DNA from: Xylaria sp. FL1777
Lineage: Eukaryota > Ascomycota > Sordariomycetes > Xylariales > Xylariaceae
NCBI GenBank assembly: GCA_022578965.1
Contig: MU400552.1
Coordinates: 62,001 to 126,000 of the forward strand
Length of the DNA stretch: 64,000 nt
Reading direction: 5' to 3'
The position numbers and the translations under genes were made by a program. The notes below the pieces were generated by a model. It saw nothing but the letters and a program-made list of their open reading frames with translations. It did not search any database and was not told the origin of the DNA. Shown one piece after another: positions 48,601-58,324 of this stretch (position 1 is its first letter; each line of letters starts with the position of its first letter).

Positions 48601-50178
48601 TCCTTTCTCAACTTCAAGCCATGTGAGTCTTTAAAAATTACGTGCTTGACGATTGGATCGAGGGGCGATGTACAGCCATATATTGCGCTATGTAAAGGTC
48701 TGCTAGCTGAGGGTCATAAACCTCGAATAGCGACCCATACCGAATTTCGGAGCTGGATTGAAGGACATGGGATTGAATTTGCGCCAGTTGATGGTGACCC
48801 CGGCGAACTCCTACGTGTCTGCATTGAGAACGGTACATTCACGTGGGCCTTTCTGCGTGAAGCAAATTCTAATTTCCGTGGTTGGCTTGATGGGTTGTTG
48901 GCCTCTGCGTATACTGCATGCCAAGGTTCCGATCTACTGATTGAAAGTCCCAGTGCTATGGCAGGCATTCATATCGCAGAAGCGCTTAACATTCCATATT
49001 TTCGAGCCTTTACCATGCCATGGACACGCACGCGCGCCTATCCCCATGCCTTCATTGTGCCCGAACACAAGATGGGCGGTGCGTACAATTATGTGACTTA
49101 TGTTATGTTTGACAACGTGTTTTGGAAGGCCACCGCACACCAAATCAACCGTTGGCGGAATAGCACACTCGGTCTACCTAACACCAATTTGGAGAAGTTG
49201 CAACCGAACAAAGTGCCATTTCTCTACAATTTCTCGCCCGCCGTGGTTGCACCTCCGCTCGATTACAGCGACTGGATTCGCGTGACCGGTTATTGGTTCT
49301 TGGACGAGGGGCTCGACTGGACTCCGCCAGACGACCTAAGAGAATTCATCGAAAAGGCTCGAAGAGACGGTAAAAGGCTCGTTTATGTCGGTTTTGGCTC
49401 AATCATCGTACCTGACCCAGCTAAGATGACACAAGATGTTATTGATGGCGTTCAGAAAGCAGATGTGCGATGTATCCTATCGAAGGGATGGTCGGACCGT
49501 CTAGACACAGCACAAGCTTCTATACCGGAACATGCCTTGCCACCAGAAATTTTCCAAATCAAGAGCGCGCCACATGATTGGTTATTCCGTCAAATTGACG
49601 CAGCCGCTCACCACGGAGGTTCTGGAACCACGGGTGCCAGTTTGCGGGCAGGCATCCCTACGATTATCCGGCCATTCTTCGGAGACCAATTCTTCTTTGG
49701 AGGTCGGGTCGAAGACTTAGGCGTTGGTATATGTCTAAGAAAATGGGGAGCCAACAGTTTCGCAAAGGCGCTTTGGGAGGCCACTCATAGTGACAGGATG
49801 ATTGTCAAAGCAAGGGTATTAGGCGAGACTATTCGTAAGGTTCGTGTTATCGTATCTAAGGTTTTGTGGGCGTTATCTAACCCGACACAGGAAAATGGAG
49901 TCAACACGGCAATACAGTCGATATACCGAGACCTCGAGTATGCAAAAAGCGTAGTGGCTTCGAAGGCGGGAAAGAATGCCGCCACAGCCGGCAGCCCTAA
50001 TGAGACAATAGGTGGCGACGAATCGGAAGAAGAAAGCTGGACCTTTGTAGGAGGTGACGAAATCGATCCCGAGCTAGTAGTGAAGAAGAGTGTCCTCGCG
50101 GAGATAGAGGCCAACATCAATACTAGCGGGCTGCTCGGGGCCAGCACTACTAGGACAGTAGCTACCGGCAGTCCCTAG
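45626..50178 (+). CDS. ATG26: UDP-glucose:sterol 3-beta-glucosyltransferase ATG26
   Basis: Proposed exons are 45626-46436, 46487-46584, 46640-47077, 47125-49839 and 49891-50178, giving 1,449 residues. The first three introns (50, 55, 47 nt) are certain because they rebuild [39 protein letters not shown] and the [11 protein letters not shown] block. The fourth (51 nt) has no stop codon and is inferred from conservation. Domain order: disordered acidic/basic N-terminus; GRAM (about 255-305); PH (about 305-405); a long Ser-rich linker; second GRAM (about 765-880); glycosyltransferase family 28 N-domain ([19 protein letters not shown], about 955) and UDP-glucosyl C-domain with [15 protein letters not shown] and the [12 protein letters not shown] sugar-nucleotide motif. 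The enzyme glucosylates ergosterol at membranes; the GRAM/PH part binds phosphoinositides and in some fungi supports pexophagy. Confidence 0.96.
49840..49890 (+). other. Probable stop-free 51-nt intron in ATG26
   Basis: The segment begins GTTCGT, contains TCTAACCC as a branch site near 49876 and ends ACACAG. It is 51 nt, a multiple of three, and has no stop codon, so it also reads as 17 in-frame residues. Removing it gives [24 protein letters not shown], the continuous form expected from other ATG26 proteins as I know them. An automatic model could easily keep it as exon. Confidence 0.75.
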
Positions 50179-50858
50179 GAAGGATGTTGCATAGTCGCAT
50201 AGTATCGACGATATCGTGGATGGACGAGGTATATTTGCTTCGGCTGATCTTGCCTAGTTTTCTTTTAGCGAAGCTCACGGCACAAGCTCGAAACTTACGA
50301 GTATCTTTTGGATATAGTTTCTAGTTGTTTTATGTTCTGGAATCGGCCGCCTTGGTTTTAGCATTCCCGTGTAGACTGTCCGGGCATATCAGCACAGGCG
50401 TTTCAGGTCACCGGGTATGATATTAGGTTCATCGATACTGTGCGGTTTATGATAATAGGCAACTGACGAATATTATAATGAAACGTGGAGGTTAATGGAC
50501 GGTTTTACGTTGTTTCTCATGAAGATAACGACCAGCTTGATTAGATTGATAACAAGGCGCATTCCCAAGAAGGTACATGAAGAAAGGACAGTATAGGTTT
50601 CGGATAGAGGAGCACTCATTTAGACGAACAGGAAACTCATACACATAAATCCTAGATAATTGTCAGCAAAGAGTTATTTCGTGGCGACCGTCATGGTTAG
50701 CATCCTCTCAATAGTTTGTGTCTCAATCTTTGCAGTGAGTCTCCGTCGGTCATTTCTTCTCGCTCTTGGAAGACCACCTTCATCTTCTGATGACCTCACA
50801 CATTGTGCTTCTCGACCAGCAGAAACGGGGGGCTGAGACTCCAGGCTCCATCAGCGCC
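50179..50858. other. Intergenic region between convergent genes
   Basis: About 0.7 kb containing the 3' ends of ATG26 and the methyltransferase-like gene. No open frame or repeat of note. Confidence 0.7.
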
Positions 50859-51755
50859 TTAGTTTGACGGGGCCGTCTTTCGTCGAAGGGTAGCAAGCAT
50901 CTCATAGTCAACCAATCCGACACCAACCCGGATCTCGGAAATCTCATACTCCCCATTCGCATTACACGATCCAAGACCAGTATCCTCCCAATCACATTTA
51001 GGACCAAGCCAAAGAACAAGTTGGGCACCACATGCTGAGGTGCTCCATATATCATCGGCGGTGCTTTTATTTATATTTTCAAATTTCTTCACGCTTTCGT
51101 TTGTGCGCGTATGCTCACTCTTTCGCTCTCTCTCATTGCCGCTGTCGCTCGCAGTCACATCCTCATTCTCTCTTCCACCCCCTTGCTGATCCCCCCCTCT
51201 CCATCCGTTGTCCCCGGCACTCGGCGGAGATTTCATAAACACGTCAATATATCGCCGAACCAAGCCGCCGTCACGGGGGTACACGAACATGAGCACCGTA
51301 GAGACGCGCGCCCGCGATTCGAGAACAGCCCACGTGCCTGCGACGTGGTTGATGCGGTCTTCGGGTAGATAGACATTTACAGCCTGATTGACCTCGACGC
51401 CTTCGACGCGCCAGTTTTCAGGCAGTCCCGAGGCGCCGGGGTGACTGAAGGGTTGTGGGAGGTTACCCTGGCCGATTGGACTGTGAGCGCCGTCGTCGTT
51501 GTCGTTTAGATAGGTGTGTAGGAGCTCTTCCAGAAGACCTGTACCGCTTCCAATGGAGAGTATCAGGGCTCGTTCCAACTCTGGCGCCGATTTATACTCA
51601 TCGCAGCTCTTCCTCTCATGAAGATCGGTAGGGGGAGTGATGGTGGGGATGGGCGGTAAAAGAGAACGGATGGTGGCAAGAAGAGGTTGCGATAGGCTGA
51701 AACAACAGCCAGGATGACGCGAAGGTTCATCTGTTAAGGATGGAAGGGTGGTCAT
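50859..51755 (-). CDS. Hypothetical protein with SAM-methyltransferase-like fold
   Basis: A single exon of 298 residues starting at a true ATG (51755). Near residue 67 it has LSIGSGTGLLEELLH, a good motif I of class I SAM-dependent methyltransferases (glycine-rich loop after strand 1). Further on, VEGVEVNQAVNVYLPEDR resembles the acidic strand-2 end, and VLMFVYPRDGGLVRRYID may be the strand-4/5 region. A low-complexity Gly/Asn/Glu/Ser/Lys-rich insert (about 180-225) separates the last part, which contains QLVLWLGPKCDW. I recognise no specific subfamily or substrate. A nearby function cannot be read from context: it sits between ATG26 and a membrane protein. It may be a fungal-specific protein that keeps the fold without proven catalysis. 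Confidence 0.65.
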   Translation of the reverse strand: MTTLPSLTDEPSRHPGCCFSLSQPLLATIRSLLPPIPTITPPTDLHERKSCDEYKSAPELERALILSIGSGTGLLEELLHTYLNDNDDGAHSPIGQGNLPQPFSHPGASGLPENWRVEGVEVNQAVNVYLPEDRINHVAGTWAVLESRARVSTVLMFVYPRDGGLVRRYIDVFMKSPPSAGDNGWRGGDQQGGGRENEDVTASDSGNERERKSEHTRTNESVKKFENINKSTADDIWSTSACGAQLVLWLGPKCDWEDTGLGSCNANGEYEISEIRVGVGLVDYEMLATLRRKTAPSN

Positions 51756-52487
51756 CTCGATAGTTGCACACTAACAGGGGATACAGACCAGCAATGCCGT
51801 CGGTAGTCTATTACGCAGTACTAGGTGGACAGGTGATCTGTGTGGTGTGTTTTAGCTGCCGTTGTGGGCCTGTGGATGCTCTCTCCCTTGTGCAGCTTAC
51901 AGATGCCAATACAATAGATTCGTGGATATGATCTTGCTATATAACCTAACCTTAGATCGAATAGAATATCTTTTCTGTTTTAATCCCTCTTCTGGTGTTC
52001 TCTGCCTCTCGTTTCAGGGGTTGTTTTATTTTTGTTTTATTTTTCTCTATTATTCATAATTTTCATCATGCTGTTATAGATGAAGCTGTCCCCCCTCAAT
52101 CCCAACTCGGCGAAGGATGCGTCAATGGTGATACCATAGGCCTTAAATTGCATGATCATCATCTCTATCTAACCTGAGGCTATTCTAGGCATCTCTTTTC
52201 CCGAAACCAAAAATCTCCCCTGCATACGTAGGATTCGCCTCCGCCGCAACCACAGCCCCAGGAGTTGATAGGTTGGCAACTAATACTGCGTATCTACCGA
52301 CACGGTATTATACCCTTGAGAGACGTTAATCATCAGAAAGAGGACTTGACTACACCCTTCGATTCTTTGTTGCCAGTTTTTCACTTAATAGCAGAGCCTT
52401 GACTAATTCTTTCCCTCACTTCGCTATCATTGTATTTGCGTTACGAATGTTCTCACGTTTACGTATAAATACACTGATATCGAGCGC
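51756..52487. other. Intergenic region between divergent genes
   Basis: About 0.7 kb between the starts of the methyltransferase-like gene (-) and the membrane-protein gene (+). It carries two exact copies of the nonamer TACTGCGTA (reverse complement at 51812-51820; forward at 52284-52292). T-rich stretches occur near 52020-52050. No gene was recognised. Confidence 0.65.
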
Positions 52488-53822
52488 ATGGCGACCCCGG
52501 CAATATCTGGCACCATAAGAACGAATCTAGGCCCGTTAACAACTAATACCTGGACATACACATGCACCGAGGTTATACAAGAGTGCGGTAATTGTGACGT
52601 TGGTTGGGCCGCACAAACATGTATAGACGGCACCGTGACCGATAACCAAGAGTGCTGGCCACCGCGGGCTACCGACGTCCCGGAGACGAGCGGTGCGGTT
52701 TTTGGTTGGGGCATCTATTCACCTGGGATCATTTGTCCTGGTGGCTTCACATCCGCCGCTGCGGCGACACAGTTAGTAATATGGCTATCTTCTATTCAAG
52801 TAGTCATTCCCTACTTCATCGGTGTGCTTTGAGTAATAATGCTTAACACACACTCGATTCCCGTTATAGATAGGTTTCCAATTGTCCCTGCGATTGCTGA
52901 CTCCTGCTCTTGAATAGTGGAGGTTCATCTGATTTCGACTTCCAATATCCACTGACGGCTGGAGAGACTGCAATTGGGTGCTGTCCGAGGTGAGTTCACA
53001 CCAGTCTCATAAGTCTATATACATATGTCCCAGATAAGGATGAGGTAAATTGGGAGGTCGGCATCAGGGACAAGGTAACAGAGTTAGACAAAGCTCTCTA
53101 GTTGTTGTTATCGGTATAGAAAAATAGCAGCCGGTTTCTGCAATACTCAGCCAATATCAAAGTACTAACTGCATATAACTAACAAATCATCCTCCCTAAA
53201 CAGTGGCGGCTTCTCTCCAATACAAGACGTCAACAAATATCAGACATGTGTGCAGTTCAACCCGACGACATCGTTCCTCGTGGGCAGCTGCGGCACCGAT
53301 GGACCGACATATACTCCTTTCTCGGTCGGTGGGATGTTAAACTCGACACAATACCACAGCTTCTCCGTGAGTGCGCCCTTTCTACAGGTCGTCTACCAAG
53401 CATCCGATCTACCAGGAAAATCAACACTTAGCTCGACAAGCGGCACCAGCACCAGTACCACATCCCAACCTAATAACCCCAGCCCCGAAAGTAGTAAAAG
53501 CTCCGGTCTGTCGCCAGGCGCCACGGCTGGTATAGCTATCGGCGCGAGTCTTGGCGTCATCTTCATCGTCACCGCGGCGTTCTTTCTATGGCGGGCACGA
53601 CAAAGGCAGCAGGCATCACCACACCAGAACGCCGAATTCGTGCCGCCTGTGTTCAAACCGTTCGTGCCCTTTAGTGCTATGCAGGCCCATAATAATATCG
53701 GGATATGCATTGCGCATCGGCACCAGTATGGTGGCGCACTACCATCTGGTTTGGTAGAGGTTAATCCAAATCACCCCGCCGAACTCGCTGGTCGTCTTCA
53801 GTCCGCCGAGCTTGGGTCATGA
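52488..53822 (+). CDS. Single-pass membrane protein with Cys-rich N-terminal and Ser/Thr-rich stalk (Mid2/WSC-like architecture)
   Basis: Exons 52488-52771, 52918-52989 and 53204-53822 (introns 146 and 214 nt, in phase) encode 324 residues. The N-terminal 200 residues are extracellular-type with about 12 cysteines (for example YTCTEVIQECGNCD, IICPGG, AIGCCPSG). A Ser/Thr/Pro-rich stalk (about 180-220) follows, then one transmembrane segment (TAGIAIGASLGVIFIVTAAFF, about 224-246) and a basic stop-transfer RARQR. The cytoplasmic tail is about 75 residues. No classical signal peptide precedes the first domain; the segment ISGTIRTNLGPLTT is the usual start in related mould proteins, as I recall them. 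The architecture resembles cell-wall sensors and orphan surface proteins of moulds, but no WSC or other named domain can be claimed. Function is unknown. Confidence 0.75.
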
Positions 53823-54346
53823 TACAGCAGTTAGATAGCAAGAGCGTAATAGAGTTAGATTGAACATCTGTGTGTCAATGCCGCACGGCGAGGGGGAACT
53901 CACACTTCCGTCGTCCCTCTCCCAGGGCCCAACTCGAAGTCTCAAGGATGCCCACACAACAGCTTTCGTCTAGCCTTTCTTGTTTAATCCTAGACGGTTT
54001 ACGCCGCACGACCTCACATCAGGGCACTTTAAGCACATATAATGCAGAAGCTGAAAGAGTATTCTATAGATGGGAAGATCTTGGTCACTACTATATATAC
54101 ATCAACAGCTATATGCTAAGTTTCCTCTCACAAATATGTACTAATCGAATGTTAGGCCGATAAGCGTCGTCATCCTGTCTCTAAAGCTGCTACCACAGCA
54201 CATAAAACTGTTTTCGCGGGGTAGCGTGCGTGTTCAACCGAAGAGACCTATGTAAATGAACGATAGGACCTCTAATAGACTTGGTCAAATGGGTAATGAA
54301 GCATATTTCAAAGCTTCCGTTCAGAACAACCCGACAGCGTAGTTAA
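53823..54346. other. Intergenic region between convergent genes
   Basis: About 0.5 kb between the membrane-protein stop and the LPMO stop, including both 3' ends. No other coding signal was seen. Confidence 0.65.
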
Positions 54347-55765
54347 TTAGCAAGTCATCTAGGAGCTTATTAGTATTTCGAACACGTTGTCTTCAATGAA
54401 GTTAGAGAAAACTCACGGGAGCAGGGCCGGGGACCGTGTAATTGTTAAAGTTGGTGTAGATCTGAGACTTGGTGTAAGCTTCCGCGGATCTAATGCCGAT
54501 CTCGTATTCCATGATAAGAAACTTACGTTGACGGTGTAGCCGGGATCGGTTGCCTTGAAAGCACCAGGAATCAGGGTGTTGGTTGGGTTGGCGGTGCCGG
54601 AGCCACCGGTCACCTTAACCTGGGCTGTGATGGTTTGAAGTCAGTCATACACTTCTTTTAGGAGGGAAGGAGGATACAAGGCCGTATCTTAGATGAGACT
54701 TACCGCAAGAAATGTACTACAAAATTGGAGGTTAGTAATTATTTTTATAAGCTTGACCGGACAGTTTCGAGACGGTTGAAGTTTGTAGAGCATGAATTTG
54801 GCCGGAAAGGCAGCCTGTTTACTCTCAAGGAAGATAGATCGGGAAAAATATGATTCTGAGGATTACTCACGAATTGAGGGATTCCTGCTGGCCAGGGGTT
54901 GTGAATGGCAAGCGACTGGATGCGTAGCAGATATTCACCATTCGCGATACACGTGGGGAGCTGGTAAGTGTATGTCTCTAAAGACCGAGTCAGCATCTTT
55001 TTCATGGCCAATTAGTACATGTATACCCACGTGCTAGAGGCCAAGTAGAGCTTCCTCCACTAAAAGTAGGACCTTTATAACTCGTTAGCATCAAATCGTA
55101 AACTCATCAGCCCTGAGGAGAATCACCAAAATCCTTAATCTTGAACCACTCTCCGCTTCCATCGTAGCTGGCGGCGGTGCTTGGAGCCTTGGACATGTAG
55201 CTGAGACGAGAGATTAGTGATGAGGGCGCAGAACTGAGGGCGCAGTCGAGAGAAAACGAAAACCGAACATACATAGAAATGGGTCCCTGATGGTAGACAG
55301 CCTGGTATAATGTGAGTCTAACCATGATCGCTCGATAGTCGGGGTGTTCCGCTTACGGTGTCTAGAGTGAAACTAAAGGATTCACCAGCCTGCATTTCGA
55401 TCGTATCAGTGCCCGTGCCGGTAGCGCCCACATTGCATCGGAGGTCGTTTGAAGCCAAATCTGCAGCAGTGTTAAGAACCAGCTATAGTTTGTAGAGATA
55501 ACACGCTATTTACCTGTCACGGGAGAGTTGTAGTTGCTGTTCTTTCGGACTATTTTAGGTCACCTCGGTGTTAGTCTTATCGCAGGCATCCCACGTTGAT
55601 TCGAACGGGAACCGAAGTCGTGAACTACGTTTCACGGGGGTGCGTACTGTACTGGAAGACGTCGAACTTTGTAGAGCCAGCAGTGAGCTGTTGGAAGATG
55701 TAGTGAGCCGAGACGGTGTTAGCAGCTAGCGCCGAGAGGGCGGCGAGGTTAACGAAGTTCTTCAT
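54347..55765 (-). CDS. AA9 lytic polysaccharide monooxygenase (cellulose-active, formerly GH61)
   Basis: Eleven exons on the minus strand: 55765-55648, 55549-55514, 55460-55357, 55301-55273, 55200-55127, 55072-55031, 54977-54871, 54717-54705, 54624-54527, 54461-54417 and 54358-54347. All ten introns (53-153 nt) are in phase and give 225 residues. Residues 1-20 are a signal peptide ending NTVSA, so the mature protein starts with His21, the first copper ligand. His90 (VYHQGP) is the second histidine-brace ligand, and Tyr171 (PQFYISCAQ) the axial tyrosine. Cys60 and Cys174 are in the places used for the main disulfide. Family landmarks [16 protein letters not shown] and [25 protein letters not shown] are intact. 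There is no carbohydrate-binding module. AA9 enzymes oxidatively cleave cellulose outside the cell. An N-glycosylation site (NYT) lies near 214. Confidence 0.95.
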
Positions 55766-58324
55766 GGTGAGTTATCGGTTTCGCTTCGTAGAATGATACG
55801 GTTTTCTCTGGTGGACAGTTACGCAGTTCAAAGTCGTGGATTCAACACAGAAAGACGAGTGACTCTCGAAGCTTTTCTATTCGCAAGACCACACACATTC
55901 TACCAGCTCCGCTGCGGCCGCATTTTGATCTCATTCCGTTCCGAATGACGTCCTCCCCCATAGCTGTTCTTCCACCATTAACGTTACCGAGACCCGCCGG
56001 ATTTGGAGTTACACGGCCCGCAACTCCAGCATCCAATACCTGAATACCAAGAAGTAGGCAAGGCTGCGAAGCGTCATGCGGAATTTGGTTGTCTATGGGC
56101 ACAGGCGGCCATCCGAGCACGGGGTTCTATGTAGTTACAGCTCCGTGCTAACTCAGAGTAAGCCAAGCGCTGTTGAGACGAGTCCGAAAAAGGAAGTACC
56201 GGAAGGAGAGCGACGAGTTGTTGTCATGCAGGGAGTGGTACGGACCCCCGGGTTCCGCTGGTGCGGCCAAGCAATACTCCAGTTAAATCATTCCGGCTAA
56301 TTTATGAAATGCCGCTGCTGGGCTGTTGTACATCGTACCCAAGCTTACTGTCATGTGTGCTTAAAGTTCTTTTCTTGTAGCCCAATCGATGGTGATTTGG
56401 TTACTTTGAAACCGTGAGTTTCTAGCGGCTGTCATGCAACATTGTTCTCACTGTCCGAATAGAGAACAAGGAGGGTTGGCTTAAAATATCAAGGCCCGAG
56501 GCATGAAGTCAACTCATAATGGAGTATTGCATATAACACGGGCACACAATTAACACAACTAATACCTCTCGACTATAGGAGGCTGGAAAGCACTCATAGC
56601 CCCTATTCCTCTCCCACTGCGAAGAATTAAAGATAATTTTCGTAGATAAAAATTAAACCGATTACGGTTTTTTTAAAAAAAAAAAGAAAAAAGAAAAAAA
56701 GATCTCCCGAAATTAGATAAGAATCGTTTCTGATTCAATCGTCGCCTTATGTTCATGGTCTCCTATTTCCTTTTAGTAGCTTAATCACTAATTTTAATCA
56801 ACGCTAAACACCATAAACCCGGTTCAAGCGGAACCTGTGCGGAGTGAGATGTAAGTTAATTTATTTTCCTTTCAACTATTGGCCTGTCGTATAAACAAGC
56901 CTTTGGGCAGCGTAGATTAATTACATCATATGGTTACCTTGGGTTAGGAATATTGTTCAGGCACGCCGCCCCCGCCTGTAAGCAACCTATAATAATAGGT
57001 AGGGTAGGATACATGCAGGGCTATGATCGCCTGGGGAGCGCCCATTTAGCGGTAGCCGAAGGTCGTTAATACAATAAATATGTAAACATTTCTGCCTACT
57101 AGAAATATATCGAGTAGTCCCAGGCCTTATAGTTATAGTTGTCATCGTCTTGTTAGGTTCAACTCTCACTACTTCCAGACGGCAACTAGTATGAATAGAT
57201 ACCAATACATTTTTGTTTCGCCGGGCTCAGCCCAAAGCTGATATGGTACGTCTAACAGAGTCCATTGTTGAAATGGATAAACTGAAGACATCGTTAAGGT
57301 ATCGATATTCCCCTTCTGCATAGTAATAAGTCTTTTGACACTCAGCTGAAAGCTGTGGAGGCTTTGGAAAGAACTGATTAAACCCGCTGAGGCTAAGATA
57401 TTAAAAAGGAAAAAAAATTCTAGGATATATAAGTACAGAGGGCCACGCCTAAGAGTAAATAACACTCAGAACCCTAACAAGGCAGACGTGGAATTTGGAT
57501 CGCCAGGAATTGTATTGGAGGTTGAGTTCGGGTTGGATTCGCTATAATAAGCTTAATGTAGGTAACTATGAGTTTTAAACGGCGAATTAAGCATTAAGAT
57601 CGTGCATTAATGTTTAATAATCATGTGCTAAGATGAGGATTAAGACTTGCTTATAATATCCACTATGTAGATTTCATTCAACCGTATCTGCTTTTCTATT
57701 TTCGCCTCTAAGCGAGCAACACTTTCGACTCTGGTCCTGATTCATAATTCGGTGGATGCTAGTCTTGAGGAGCTTATCACACGAATATCCGTCTAGTAGC
57801 AAACCAGAAAAAGAGAGAGTGAAAGAAAAAGAGCCTGCATACAGCTGTTTTGCCTTCCAAAACACATCAAGATACCTCAACGGGTTCTCTGTCTTTGTGT
57901 GTGCAAATCTGTCTATCTGAAAGACCTCGAGGATCGACTAGATACAGGCGCTAAACCTATTCATTCGTAAGTTTGTATGTATCAACAACACTGAACCGCA
58001 CTTAGGGCTCTGCGGTTCTGTCGCCCTTCCTAGACCCGCCGCCCAAGATATGCAGAATTCATCCCTGCACCCAAGCAAGGAAAGGAAATAAACGCATGGT
58101 GCCAACCCTGGCGGTTTAAAATGTAGGCTGACCCCTCGCGCCTTCACATATTATGGTATCAATAAAGACCGACCGCTGATTAGTGGAGCTCCTCCACTCA
58201 GCCTCTCTAAGGCGGTACCCATAGACGGTGGAGGCATGTAAGCTGATTATGTATAGCCCATATGGGAGAGAATAAATTTATGGGATGAGTTCATCCCTGA
58301 GATTGTTTGCATCACCATCTCTGA
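55766..58324. other. Gene-poor, partly A+T-rich region
   Basis: About 2.6 kb between the LPMO start and the importin stop. The first 500 bases should hold the LPMO promoter. From about 56340 to 57950 the sequence becomes A+T-rich, with a purine run (mostly A) at 56668-56700. Open frames are short and on both strands without motifs. I see no transposon protein or terminal repeat. Confidence 0.6.
56676..56701 (+). repeat. A-rich purine tract
   Basis: A run of A interrupted only by single G residues, preceded by a T run, in a gene-poor A+T-rich region. It could be a remnant of a retroposed poly(A) tail, but no coding remnant lies beside it. Confidence 0.6.

Noticed and set aside
56340..57950. 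A+T-rich gene-poor block as a possible RIP-inactivated transposon
   Set aside because: No recognisable transposase or polymerase fragment, terminal repeats or target-site duplications could be seen by eye.
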